In this document: positions 11,794 through 23,630 of the stretch, in pieces | How positions within the stretch are numbered: the first letter of the stretch is position 1 | Layout: each line of letters opens with the position of its first letter | From: Notospermus geniculatus | Taxonomy: Eukaryota; Nemertea; Pilidiophora; Heteronemertea; Lineidae | Direction: 5' to 3' | DNA: 64,000 nucleotides | Assembly: GCA_002633025.1 (NCBI GenBank) | Contig: NMRB01000009.1 | Coordinates: forward strand, 641,314 to 705,313 | Notes under the pieces: model-generated | Seen by the model: the letters and a program-made list of their open reading frames with translations, nothing else | Databases searched by the model: none | Told to the model about the DNA's origin: nothing | Program-made: the position numbers and the translations under genes

Positions 11794-13408
11794 ACAGCAC
11801 ATGGAGGCGGTGTTCGTTCTGAGATAAGAAAAATTTAGCAATACTTCCTTATGAAGCGGAAACACGATGAATGTAGTCGCGTAATTTCGAATCCGAACGA
11901 AGTTGTTTTTACAGTAACCTCCCAAAAAGGTTACAGAAGATCTCAGCAGAATCGGACGTTCTGTGATTCAATCTGTAATTTGGTTGTCAATGATCCGAAT
12001 CATTTTGGAACCAATCACAGAAGCTTGTTATTATGAATGGACCAATCAGAACGATCGATGGGTTTACTCCGGGGTCTTACTACACTCAATAATTCAGTGG
12101 TATCGGCCTCCGCTCGAAGCTGTCACCCTCAACCACTGAAACACTTGGTGCAGCTAACTGTTCCCCGTCTGCCAATGTTCTTAAAACTTCCCCATGAGGA
12201 ACGCGTTCGTTCGGAAACAGGATTTTTGACGGTTTCTTTGGCGGGGTCAAAATGTCACTCATCAGACAGGAGGAATTAGACCTTTTGCTTCAGGGTATAA
12301 GTGTGATACTTATCTTTAGTGTTGAACATGAAAGGACAAGTGTCACACTTAGACTTATGTTTTTAGGTCTTATGATAAATAAACCGTTAAGGAATTGCCG
12401 TCTGCGCTGTTTCTGAAAAGAGTGATCTGCACACAATATACTAGTCGTCATTGCCGGAATATTCCCGACATTCTCTTACCGAAACTTTTCATACTGTCTT
12501 CGCCACATTGTGTACAACAGACAGTACTGTCGTTGCCCAGGGCGGAAAATATCTAATGACAAACGACTGTCTGTCTTTCACAAGGACAGGAAGAACACTA
12601 GTATTGTACCCCTGCGTGTACGTCATCAAAAAATAAATGAAGATGGTTTTTATCTCTTTTTGACATCATGTCATACTGCCCGAATGATAGCTCCATATTT
12701 GACAAAACTTTCGACTGAAAGGAAGATAAAACTTAGAGCTCGCCAGCGTCGGCGTTGTCAGAAAGGGTAGATTCGGCATCCTCCTTTCTGAAATGTTAAG
12801 GTATTTAAAAAGACAAGACAATATATTGGCCCAAATGGATGAATGTGATAGAATGTCGATGAACAAAGACATGTAGCGCTACAGAATGGTGAGGAAATGG
12901 CAAAGGTTTCCCTCTTTGTATTTCTCTATTTGTGAAAAGTGGAGCACAGGATGCTGCCGTTATTTTCATCTCTGATAACTCAGAGAAAAGTTGGGAGCAT
13001 TAGTTTCGTGTCCTTTCCCATACTCTGCATCACTTTTCCTGGCTGGAGAGCAACAGAGTTACATCCATTTCCACAGGCGGTTGGTGACTCTTTCTCCGCT
13101 GGTACCTTTCGACGAAGACAAACCTTAAGTTTGACGATTGTTATTGGCTTAATGCAGCACAAGCAATGGTGATATAAAAAATAGGAGAATTGAACAGAAT
13201 CAAAAATGCCTCTGACATAACCTATTTTTCTTGAAAATTAATCCCTTCGAACCACAAAAAGCTAGGAGGGGAACACCGGAATTCCCTTCCAAAGAGCCAG
13301 ACATATTGATTACTCATGTTCCTGTATGATTTGATGTAATAAACATGGTTTTGGATTTCAAATCGATACCTTTAGTTCAAAGGTTTCGGACGTTTCATTA
13401 AAGTATCT
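11794..13408. other. Non-coding stretch, nothing recognised
   Basis: A short stem (AAGTGTGA...TCACACTT) at about 12297-12350 is the only structure noted. ORFs are short and overlapping. Confidence 0.45.
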
Positions 13409-13950
13409 CTTACAAATGATTTGAAAGTCTTGTTTCATCGAATAAGTAAATTTTGAAAGGTATCCAATGAAAACATCCCAGGTTTGGTTACTTTCTGATT
13501 TGGTATATGAGTCTGATTTCACTTTGATCGATAACAAGTTAATTTTCGGTAGAAATTTCAAAAAAAGGCCTATCTTAATCTCCTCTTTTGAACGGTATTA
13601 TTAGGGAAGCCAAGATACTTTGCAAGAACGAAAACGGCATTGATATTGTCATTCTCAGAAGCTATCTCCACAGCAAGGCAAATAGAACATTATCACAGTA
13701 TTGACGATCGGAGAGTCGTCAAGCTGGACATGTGTAGGAGGTTGTCTCAGAAGTTGGTTGAAACGCTAACTGACGACGTCATTGACTTGATGACGAGCCT
13801 GATGAAATACGCGGCTTTTGATGACGTAGTCCGCAACGAGAGACCCACCTCTTCCCGTTCTCGTTGTCGGGAAGCTCTTACCCTTTCGTAGAGTGCTGTG
13901 GAAGCAGCGAGAGGTCAAAGTGAAGCAGGTTGTTAACAAAACCATCCTCG
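13409..13950 (+). repeat. Tandem duplication C, copy 1 (about 540 bp)
   Basis: Directly abuts its second copy. The unit runs from ACAAATGATTTGAAAG to GTTGTTAACAAAACC. Differences are point changes and a 2-bp indel near 14323. Confidence 0.9.
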
Positions 13951-14492
13951 AACAAATGATTTGAAAGCCTTGTTTCATCGAATAAGTAAATTTTGAAAGG
14001 TATCCAATGAAAACATCCCAGGTTTGGTTACTTTCTGATTTGGTATATGAGTCTGATTTCACTTTGATCGATAACAAGTTAATTTTCGGTAGAAATTTCA
14101 AAAATAGGCCTATCTTAATCTCCTCTTTTGAACGGTATTATTAGGGAAGCCAAGATACTTTGCAAGAACGAAAACGACATTAATATTGTCATTCTCAGAA
14201 GCTGTCTCCACAGCAAGGCAAATAGAACATTATCACAGTCTTGACGATCGGAGAGTCGTCAAGCTGGACATGTGTAGGAGGTTGTCTCAGAAGTTGGTTG
14301 AAACGCTAACTGACGACGTCATTTTGTCTTGATGACGAGCCTGATGAAATACGCGGCTTTTGATGACGTAGTCCGCAACGAGAGACCCACCTCTTCCCGT
14401 TCTCGTTGTCGGGAAGCTCTTAACCTTTCGTAGAGTGCTGTGGAAGCAGCGAGAGGTCAAAGTGAAGCAGGTTGTTAACAAAACCATCCTCG
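13951..14492 (+). repeat. Tandem duplication C, copy 2
   Basis: Head-to-tail copy with no intervening sequence and no N, so unlike the other duplications this junction was read through by the assembly and is more likely to be genuine. Confidence 0.9.
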
Positions 14493-14499
14493 GCTTTGT

Positions 14500-14709
14500 C
14501 TTCGACGTTTTATTCACAAATAGATATAATACCATCGTCGGCGTCAACTTTGTACCAATCAAGGAAACCCAATCATCGGCAAAATTCTCATCCTGTACCG
14601 TAATCCCGTCCAAGGCCGCGAACTGAAACCGCTCATTGGTCAGAACATTTCGACGAAAGGCCTTTTCCCTTGGGCGAAATCTCAAGCCGTTGTCTCCCAT
14701 ACAGGACAA
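14500..14709 (-). CDS. Coding-like fragment, unknown family
   Basis: Minus strand reads MGDNGLRFRPREKAFRRNVL, then RFQFAALDGITVQDENFADD and WVSLIGTKLTPTMVLYLFVN. The remaining 3' part of the ORF lies in the 540-bp duplicated unit and looks non-coding. Start could be the Met at 14709 or an upstream acceptor. No recognised domain. Confidence 0.3.
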
Positions 14710-15014
14710 ATCATCTCATAATGGTATATCATTGATGAAGTAGACGGCACCGATCCTCTTAGAGTCATTTAATCGGACATGGATTAGCCATCATTCTATA
14801 TTCTACACGATAAGAGTCGTATTTACTTATTGTCATGGTTAAGGGTAAGTCACCATCTTGAACGTGATAAAGGCGGTCTGACTGAATGATCAACTTGATA
14901 TCAATCTGGTGTTAAATCATGCAGCAAACACTGAGGGAGAAGGCGGAAAATTCCACCCTAATAAGGGTTCGGTTCCTGAAATGTGGACACAGATAGTTTA
15001 TAATTTGCACAAGA
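14710..15014. other. Nothing recognised
   Basis: About 300 bp of AT-rich sequence with no repeat or coding signal. Confidence 0.4.
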
Positions 15015-15239
15015 TGCGTTGACGACGAACTGGAGAAAACCGGCAAGTCAACCTCCCCTTTACTGCCATCACAAATGAGCTGATTGGTGATCACATTGTT
15101 CAACGTTAATGCATAGGAGAGCGATTGTTGTTCTCCGGGGAAGCGTGGAGAAATGAGACAACTTATCTTTAGCTGATTGTACGGCTCATGAAGCTGATGT
15201 AAACGCACCCAATGACTTGTTTTCATTAACGAATAGCAT

Positions 15240-15360
15240 TGGCCATAGCAACTGTTGAAACCCACGTTTTCATTAACCAATAGCATTGACCGTAACAACT
15301 GTTGAAACCCACGTGTTCTTTAACCAATAGCATTGACCGTAACAAACTTTCAAACCCGAG
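15240..15360 (+). repeat. Short tandem repeat of about 55 bp
   Basis: Three units of AACTGTTGAAACCCACG plus CCAATAGCATTGACCGTAAC in tandem; the same array is at 17470-17600 in the other duplicate. Each unit contains an inverted CCAAT-like ATTGG. Confidence 0.7.
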
Positions 15361-16527
15361 TTCTATGAAAATTGACGAAAAGTCAAAGGACGTTCCGCAA
15401 CCAGATGAACAAAGAGAAGTTCGAATTTTCCGCATATCCTTCGATATTTCAATTAGCTGCTAATTCAGGTTGGTTGGTTGACGACTGCTAATGAATTCTG
15501 AAATAGGCGCTTTGATGATCAACAACCGATAGCATTTTTGGCCTTCGCAAGTAATGTTAATATGTGAAGTATGTTGTTCAACATGACTGATTCTCATATC
15601 TATTTCAAACAATCATTTGTCCCTGTTTATTCTGACAGCTGGCCTAATGGAAATGTCCGTCATCGGATCATGTTTGAAGGCCCCTGGGTATGTTATACAA
15701 ATACATGTACCCCGGGGGCTCGGCACGAAATACGGCAATGGATCAAACCGCAAAGACGCTCATTATAAGGGTAGGTCGAGAAGCTAATGTAGCTTCAGAG
15801 ACACTAGGCATTACTAAATGGCATGATGATAAAGGTAAGCTAAAGCTCAGGTTATCATTAAACCCATCAAATCCACAAGTAGCGTTGGGTTGGTCGAAAC
15901 TCAGTGATGACAGAAAGTCGAAAAACTCCCGACTGGTTGTGGTTCTGCAACTGAGTAATGACGAATATGTACATGTACGCAGTTCTTTTTCCTTACAGTG
16001 TATTCCCTTTTAAACCAGAAAAGTTTGAATATCGCGAAAGATAACTAATGTAATGCACACATCAATCTAAAAACAGCGCGGTCCTTTTTTCGAAATCCCA
16101 TTTTTTCAGTCATGTCAGAAGGCAAAGTACACTGAAATGTTAGATTCTAAAGATCTAGCCGAAACATTAAAGGAATTTTAAATATCAAAGGAGCAGATGG
16201 ATGATGTAAGCAAGAATTTTTGTATCAACTGGAATGTGTCGGCAAGAAAATACGAGTCGTTTCGCTTCTCCATTCCTTGACGTTATTTTCAGTGTCACCA
16301 TACATCCACATGTATATTTAGAAAAAGGTATGATTTCAAGTCAAGAGAAAGGTGGGAATGTCCATCATTGTAAAGAAAGTTGGCGTGTGCTTTTTCATCC
16401 AAATATGAGAATGGAATGCCAAGGTATGAAAAAAGTCAATGCAGTCACCGTATCGCTGATAGTTTGAACACGCCTTGACACTGTTTGCCCAAAGGGCCGT
16501 CAGAACGCCATGATATTCGTTTGGAAG

Positions 16528-16690
16528 TCGGCCATGAGAAAACCTTGGATTAGACGTTGTTTGCGTAGCGGGCCATGAGAAAACCTTTGGATCAGACGTT
16601 TACTGAGACCATGAGAAAACCTTGGATTAGAAGTTGTTTGGGTTGCGGGCCGTGAGAAAACCTTTAATTAGACACTATTTTATAAGACAT
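16528..16690 (+). repeat. 41-bp minisatellite, 4 units
   Basis: Units of GGGCCATGAGAAAACCTTGG plus ATTAGACGTTGTTTGGGTAG. Four units here against six in the paralogous array at 18775-19020. Confidence 0.85.
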
Positions 16691-17149
16691 TATTTGGGTT
16701 TTGTACTGCGAGAAGGCCCTGGGTTTTTAGATTCTTCGATTCTCGGTCACAAGAAAGACGTTAATATAGACAGCGCACCGGAGATTGTCTTATAAACAAA
16801 GGCGCACTGTTTCAGTTCCTACTCCACCCTCACCCCGGAACATCGCTGAATAGAAGGGTAATGGTGCAAATGGCGATCGGAGTCGTAGCATCTATTTGTG
16901 GCTGAATTCAGATAAGAGAACTACAGTCAGTGCTACAGTGATATCAATTGGCATTATTTGAATTGACGATACACAATAGAACATCCATTAAGTAAGGTTC
17001 TCATCCGACCCGAGCTGCATCATTTTTACAACTCGAACAGAAACCAACAATGCAGTATTGTTGGTCTTTGTAATATTTTCAATGGGATAACATCTGAGAA
17101 CGGATGATGAAAATATATCGAATGTAATCGACAAAGCTTGTATTGTATG

Positions 17150-17440
17150 GNGTGAAGTCTCCCTCTTGAGAGTGAAGTCTCCCAAAGTTTTGAGGAGGGA
17201 GACATTATTTCTCCCTAATTTTAGACCCAAGTGTGAGCCCTGTGCGTTGACGACGAACTGGAGAAAACCGGCATTGAAAACCGACAAGTCAAGCTCCCCT
17301 TTACTGCCATCACGAATGAGCTGATTGGTGATCACATTGTTCAACGTTAATGCATAGGAGAGCGATTGTTGTTCTCCGGGGAAGCGTGGAGAAATGAGAC
17401 AACTTATCTTTAGCTGATTGTACGGCTCATGAAGCTGATG
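17150..17440 (-). CDS. Coding-like fragment, unknown family
   Basis: Within a 201-codon minus-strand ORF, the most protein-like part reads KISCLISPRFPGEQQSLSYA, then LTLNNVITNQLIRDGSKGEL and FLQFVVNAQGSHLGLKLGRN. The other duplicate (about 15020-15190) keeps the first half but lacks 12 bp at the junction and diverges. Could be an exon of a large repetitive secreted protein, or repeat-derived; not resolvable here. Confidence 0.3.
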
Positions 17441-19491
17441 TAAACGCACCCAATGACTTGTTTTCATTAGCGAATAGCATTGGCCATAACAACTGTTGAA
17501 ACCCACGTTTTCATTACCAATAGCATTGACCGTAACAACTGTTGAAACCCACGTGTTCTTTAACCAATAGCATTGACCGTAACAACCTTTCAAACCCGAG
17601 TTCTATGAAAATTGACGAAAAGTCAAAGGACGTTTCGCAACCAGATGAACAAAGAGAAGTTCGAATTTTCCGCATTATCCTTCGGTATTTCAATTAGCTG
17701 CTAATTCAGGTTGGTTGGTTGACGACTGCTAATGAATTCTCAAATAGGCGCTTTGATGATCAACAACCGATAGCATTTTTGGCCTTCGCAAGTAATGTTA
17801 ATATGTGAAGTATGTTGTTCAACATGACTGATTCTCATATCTATTTCAAACAATCATTTGTCCCTGTTTATTCTGACAGCTGGCCTAATGGAAATGTCCG
17901 TCACCGGATCATGTTTGAAGGCCCCTGGGTATGTTATACAAATACATGTACATGTACCCCGGGGGCTCGGCACGAAATACGGCAATGGATCAAACCGCAA
18001 AGACGCTCATTATAAGGGTAGGTCGAGAAGCTGTTGTAGCTTCAGAGACACTAGGCATTACTAAATGGCATGATGATAGAGGTAAATCTAAAGCTCAGGT
18101 TATCATTAAACCCATCAAATCCACAAATAGCGTTGGCTTGGTCGAAACTCAGTGATGACAGAAAGTCGAAAAACTCCCGACTGGTTGTGATTCTGCAACT
18201 GAGTAATGACGAATATGTACGCAGTTCTTTTTCCTTACAGTGTATTCCCTTTTAAACCAGAAAAGTTTGAATATCGCGAAAGATAACTAATGTAATGTAC
18301 ACATCAATCTAAAAACAGCGGTCCTTTTTTCGAAATCCCATTTTTTCAGTCATGTCAGAAGGCAAAGTACACTGAAATGTTAGATTCTAAAGATCGAGCC
18401 GAAACATTAAAGGAATTTTAAATATCAAAGGAGCAGATGGATGATGTAAGCAAGAATTCTTGTATCAACTGGAATGTGTCGGCAAGAAAATACGAGTCGT
18501 TTCGTTTCTCCATTCCTTGACGTTATTTTCACTCTCACCATGCATCCACAAGTATATTTAGAAAAAGGTATGATTTCAAGTCAAGAGAAAAGTGGGAATA
18601 TTCATCATTGTAAAGAAAGTTGACGTGTGCTTTTTCATCCAAATATGAGAATGGAATGCCAACGTATGAAAAACGTCTCAATGATATTTGCTGTCACCGT
18701 ATCGCTGATAGTTTGAACACGCCTTGACACTGTTTGCCCAAAGGGCCGTCAGAACGCCATGATGTTCGTTTGGAAGTGGGCCATGAGAAAACCTTGGATT
18801 AGACGTTGTTTGGGTAGCGGGCCATGAGAAAACCTTGGACTAGACGTTGTTTGGGTAGCGGGCCAAGAGAAAACCTTGGATCAGACGTTGTTTGGGTAGC
18901 GGGCCATGAGAAAACCTTGGATCAGACGTTGTTTGGGTAGCACTGAGACCATGAGAAAACCTTGGATTAGAAGTTGTTTGGGTTGCGGGCCGTGAGAAAA
19001 CCTTTAATTAGACACTATTTTATAAGACATTAATTGGGTCTTGTACTGCGAGAAGGCCCTGGGTTTTTAGATTCTTCGATTCTCGGTCACAAGAAACACG
19101 TTAATATAGACAGCGTCACCGGAGATTGTCTTATAAACAAAGGCGCACTGTTTCAGTTCCGACTCCACCCTCACCCCGGAACATCGCTGAATAGAAGGGT
19201 AATGGTGCAAATGGCGATCGGAGTCGTAGCATCTATTTGTGGCTGAATTCAGATAAGAGAACTACAGTCAGTGCTACAGTGATATCAATTGGCATTATTT
19301 GAATTGACGATACACAATAGAACATCCATTAAGTAAGGTTCTCATCCGACCCGAGCTGCATCATTTTTACAACTCGAACAGAAACCAACAATGCAGTATT
19401 GTTGGTCTTTGTAATATTTTCAATGGGATAACATCTGAGAACGGATGATGAAAATATATCGAATGTAATCGACAAAGCTTGTATTGTATGG
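17243..19491 (+). repeat. Direct duplication D, copy 2 (about 2.25 kb)
   Basis: Longer than copy 1 mainly because of the extra 41-bp units at 18775-19020 and a 12-bp segment near 17270. Right flank GTATTGTATGG continues into unique sequence where copy 1 meets an N. Confidence 0.92.
18775..19020 (+). repeat. 41-bp minisatellite, 6 units
   Basis: Same array as 16528-16690 in duplication D copy 2, with two extra central units that are almost identical to their neighbours, as expected from a recent unequal exchange or slippage. The last two units are shared variants in both arrays. Confidence 0.85.
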
Positions 19492-19693
19492 GTGGGATTC
19501 GGTAGATCCTGTTCACATGGTTCAGGTGGGAGTAACTGGGTTTCCTTGAAAGGTCCAGTCCCTTAGGAGTAAAGTGCTATTAGGCCTACCTCTAGACAGG
19601 GAATATTTTGGGTGAGCGGATGGCGACAAGAATGCCTAAATAAAGCGGGTGATCCACTGTTGCGATTTCGGCTTGAGACGCGGTTGCGGTCCC

Positions 19694-19912
19694 TAAAGCC
19701 TGTCGCACACGTGAGCTATCTGCTGAGCAAAAGGTCATTCGAGACCGTTTGCTCAGCAGATAGCTCACCGAAAAATACGCGCATACGGGAGTTTTCTGCC
19801 TCGCGAGGCAAAAAACTCACCGAAATTACGCGCACACGCGAGCTATCTGCTGAGCAAACGGTCTCGAATAACTTTTTGCTCAGCAGATAGCTCCCGTGTG
19901 CGGCAGGCTTTA
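19694..19912. mobile_element. Foldback element built of three hairpins inside a hairpin
   Basis: Outer ends TAAAGCCTGTCGCACACG and CGTGTGCGGCAGGCTTTA-like pair. Inside, GAGCTATCTGCTGAGCAAA occurs four times in alternating orientation, so each arm is itself a palindrome, and a third palindrome (TTTTCTGCCTCGCGAGGCAA) occupies the centre. The transcript or single strand could fold as a long hairpin or as a cloverleaf. Confidence 0.85.
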
Positions 19913-19920
19913 CGATCACC

Positions 19921-20074
19921 ATATCGTCAACCGAGAATTAACAGGGTCTAACTGCATTTTTTACTTGACCCTCACTTCATGTGCTTATACACATGTATAA
20001 GGGACTAAAAGCATAGGGAATTTGGGTCAAGTTAAAACTGCAGTTAGACCCTGTTAATTCTCGGTTGACGATAT
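19921..20074. mobile_element. Foldback MITE nested in the same outer element
   Basis: Arms ATATCGTCAACCGAGAATTA plus ACAGGGTCTAACTGCA and their reverse complement, about 40 bp each with almost no mismatch, and an AT-rich loop containing ACATGT. No ORF. Confidence 0.85.
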
Positions 20075-20164
20075 ATAAGGACTTCCGATTGCCATATAAG
20101 GTAACCGCAAGGGAACGCAACCCCGTCTCAACCCAAAATCGCAACAGTGGATCACCAGCTTTAG

Positions 20165-20225
20165 TCAGCGTGGCGCAGTGGTGCCTGTCACCTCTGAGCT
20201 TACGGGTTCAAGCCCTAGACCCATT
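20165..20225 (+). repeat. tRNA-like SINE head
   Basis: A box TGGCGCAGTGG (20171-20181) and B box GGTTCAAGCCC (20205-20215), 34 nt apart as in tRNA genes. Flanking stems do not pair, so not an intact tRNA. It starts immediately at the right end of the nested element. Confidence 0.6.
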
Positions 20226-20639
20226 CTTCATGTGATAGAAAGGGCGACTCTCCCATCTCAGTTCTATCAATTTTCGGTGGAACATAAGTTTAGTTCTTTC
20301 TTATCCAAGGGGAAATGTATCTTGCGTATAGTGAGTGCGAAGTCAACGACTCATAACATAGGAAAGGGCCCCCGGCGTTTTTCAAATGAGAAATGACCCT
20401 TACTAGAAATTTGATAAAATCGGTAATCACAGTAATTATTTGTCAATTAGAGCGGCGCTCGAGACCGCCGAAAGGTCCTAATCACTGTCAGAATTCTAAT
20501 CATCTGCCTGTCTTACTATTAGGAGTGTAACCCTCTCTGATATTTACCCTCACGTCTCACCAACTACAGACGTTCCAAATAGAGCCAGGTCTATTTACCA
20601 CCGCGAGATCATTAAGGTTTTACTTCATGTCTTCGAGCA

Positions 20640-20950
20640 AATGGTTGAAAAATGCCAGACATCCCTGAACAATGGACAAACATTGCCTGAACAGACGAAC
20701 AATATACATGTAGTCCGAACAATGGATGAAAAATATTGCCTAAACAATGGACGAACAATGTACTCAGTACAATGGGTGACCAATTTCCCCTGAACGCGCA
20801 GTATCTGCGAACGAACAATATACTATCAACAATGGGTGAACAGTATTACCTGAACAATGGATGGAAAATGGACGAACGACATACCGTCAACAACGGGCGA
20901 AGAGTATTGCCTGAACAATGGACGGACAACGTCACCTGAACAATGGATGA
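20640..20950 (+). repeat. Degenerate minisatellite around GAACAATGGA
   Basis: About a dozen imperfect units of TGCCTGAACAATGGACGAAC and variants (ACAATGGGTGAACAGTAT), period roughly 24 bp with higher-order blocks. Divergent, so old. Confidence 0.75.
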
Positions 20951-22889
20951 AGAATCAGGGACATTCTTTTAAACCAATACGTCTTTGTGCGCCGACATTT
21001 TGAATAGCATTTATCTCTGAAGACAAAAAGACAGTAATCAGAACTGACCAAAAGGAAGATTTGCATGCCCTTTCTTCGAATCCTAAACATGTAATAAGAC
21101 CTTTCAGGGCAGATCATGTATTCTCTCCTTCACCATTGTACAGTTTATCACCACTTTCACACATTTGTTTTCGAGTTATTAACAGTTGTCTGTCTACCTC
21201 CGCCGACAGCGCCGATTTCCGACACCGCTTTGAAAACATACACGTCTAGCTCTCAAGCGACTATGGCTGTTTGCAACAAATTCACTCTCCAACAGATCTG
21301 AATTTTTTTCTTTGGAAGTCCCTGGGATTTTTTTCAGCGTGTGGCCCCTGAGGTGAAGGTCACTCCAACTTTCTTAAGAATCAACATGTTAATTTGGTAC
21401 GAAACGTACGATAGGCCTGATTCTAACTTTGCTTCTATTGTTCCGAGACCTTCAAGATGAGACATTTGGTATAGCTTCTGAATTGAGACTGTAGATAGAC
21501 CAATCGCTCATCTCGTGTTCATCCGGGGATCTAACAAGAGCCTCATCTTGGGCGTTCCCACTTACAGCTCAGAAAGTTGATGTCATCAGTCACAGCGTGA
21601 TTTGAGGCTGACTTCATAATGTCAACCGTGATGGCATCCTTGCTTTTTATGCAATGCATCTACATTTGTATACGCTCCCACCTCAAATGAATTTCATTGA
21701 AATTGCCATCATCAAGCCGCCGGGGAACAATGCCAATTTAACCAACTCGTTATCAATTGTTGTCAAGGTTTTTTTATTCGTTTTTCTCCTCGTTCAGCTC
21801 ATCGACCTTTTCCCCAGGAGGGTAAATCACCATCAAAGATTAATGAAATAGAAACGTTGTCGGTTTTGATTTACTAGTATTGTAAAGGTATATCCAGAAT
21901 GCACATTAGAATGTTTTCAGGTGGGCGATAAAAACAGTGGTACCGGTTCAAATGTTACTTTTCATTAAGATTTTACGTTTATTTATTCCCGGCTTACATT
22001 CGACTATTAGGTATAAAATTCATAGCTAATGGCTGCTATATGTATCTGACTAGTGTACTTTTTCTCTTTACGATAAACCAACGATTGACCAAACCAAGGA
22101 ACTTTCCAAAAAAGCATGACCAATACGATGTTTAGTTGGGCTTTGAATCATTGATGGCCCGCAACTTCAATTGATTTCCCATTCAAGGGAATCTAACTGT
22201 ATCGCCAACCCATCAATAAGATGTAGAATGGCGTACGTGGTAAGAATGCCCTCTCACGCTCAACGCATCCCTTCAAAATTTTCAGTCACCTGGCCACACT
22301 CTCATCGTCATGACACCGAATCGATCTTAATCAGTCGTTCGCTCATCGGTCACGAACCACATAAAAAAACGACTTGTTCGGATGGAAAGTAATATCTGTC
22401 GTGTGTCATCTTGCTGTCAGCAGATTTGACACATCCGTCTGACGACAAAGTACCTTAGGCATCCATCTAAAAGTGGGCAAGTTTGCAGACAGCGGAAACA
22501 AAAAAAGCCTTTCTCAAACACACGAAGAAAGTCAACTACTTTTTAGGAATTATCGTCAATACCAACGTACTGAAATCACTTTTACTTGTCTAGACAATTA
22601 AGGGGCTCAACTTTAAAAAACATATTCTTAATTGTCGCCTAAAGATAATGTCCCTTTTTATATGGGAACCAGTCTCGGTGATTACCTGTCTGACTTTAAG
22701 AATCTACACAGCATGACGCCGGTCGATGTTCCCAGAGAACATGGCCAAGCCTCCGGATTCTCTTTCAACACTATAAGTCATTACTACACTAAATGTCAGT
22801 GCTATTAACCAGAGATCTTCATCTTTGGTACCTTATTGACGAACCGATTTCCACGACCTACCCTTTATCTTCTTTAGACACATTCACCA
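20951..22889. other. Non-coding stretch, nothing recognised
   Basis: AT-rich, short ORFs only, no repeats shared with the rest of the window. Confidence 0.45.
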
Positions 22890-23155
22890 GAAACCTACGA
22901 TTATTGACGATAAAAACGTTCAAAGGACAGTATCCCAGCTTTAGGGAACGGTTCTTTCTTTCTCTTTGTAGGCTACAAAGAACAGATACATGTGAGTTTT
23001 TTTTGTCGTTGTTGGTGACTGATGCACGATTGAAGGCTGGGACCTTGGGCCCAAGATCAGGGTACATGTACATGTACTTAGCAAACCAAGGATATCAGTT
23101 GCAGTGTATCTTGGGAGCATCGGACTTAAATACGGGTTCGATTCCCTACACTGTT
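22890..23155 (+). repeat. tRNA-like repeat, copy 1
   Basis: From GAAACCTACGATTATTGACG to a B box GGTTCGATTCC (23135-23145) preceded by GAGCATCGGACTTAAAT, which resembles the D-arm and anticodon arm of a tRNA-Lys-type gene. Second copy at 23355-23630. The two differ at ACATGT runs. Confidence 0.6.
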
Positions 23156-23354
23156 AGAAATATCCTTACTAAATTTACAGAAAAGTGCCTGCAGCAGAGT
23201 TTCAGGCTTTTTCTTTATTTCTACTGTTGAAAATTAAATTTACAGAAAATTGTAGGATAGCAACTGTATTGGAAAATTGATTTAAAGATGAACTGTAAAC
23301 AAATGTTACACTGTAACTTCCATTTACAGGAATTCATATTTTAAACTTTTGAAA

Positions 23355-23630
23355 CCAGAAACCTACGATTATTGACGATAAAAACGTTCAAAGGACAGTA
23401 TCCCAGCTTTAGGGAACGGTTCTTTCTTTCTCTTTGTAGGCTACAGAGAACAGATACATGTACATGTGAGGTTTTTTTGTCGTTGTTGGTGACTGATGCA
23501 CGATTGAAGGCTGGGACCTTGGGCCCAAGATCAGGGTACATGTACTTAGCAAACCAAGGATATCAGTTGCAGTGTATCTTGGGAGCATCGGACTTAAATA
23601 CGGGTTCGATTCCCTACCGAGTCGCCACTT
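23355..23630 (+). repeat. tRNA-like repeat, copy 2
   Basis: Same repeat as 22890-23155. Ends GGTTCGATTCCCTAC (B box 23603-23613) then CGAGTCGCCACT and a T-run, which would serve as a pol III terminator. The tRNA-like part is at the 3' end, unusual for a SINE head, so the unit may be two partial SINEs. Confidence 0.6.

Larger units (their letters stand above)
15015..17150 (+). repeat. Direct duplication D, copy 1 (about 2.14 kb)
   Basis: Matches 17243-19491 throughout. Ends at an ambiguous base (N at 17151). It differs from copy 2 by indels at ACATGT hexamer runs and by four versus six units of an internal 41-bp repeat. Confidence 0.92.
19640..20163. mobile_element. Outer inverted-repeat element carrying two nested foldback elements
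   Basis: Arms of about 50 bp face each other: left TAAAGCGGGTGATCCACTGT TGCGATTT with GCTTGAGACG and GGTTGCG, right the reverse complement ending CAGTGGATCACCAGCTTTAG. Between the arms sit two further palindromic elements (19694-19912 and 19921-20074). No coding capacity. Best read as a MITE hit twice by other MITEs, though a single complex element is possible. Confidence 0.8.

Noticed and set aside
16528-19020. CRISPR-like array
   Set aside because: Units are contiguous 41-bp tandem copies without unique spacers, in a eukaryotic context.
20640-20950. Repeat with spacer-like intervals
   Set aside because: Intervals are variants of the same unit; degenerate minisatellite.
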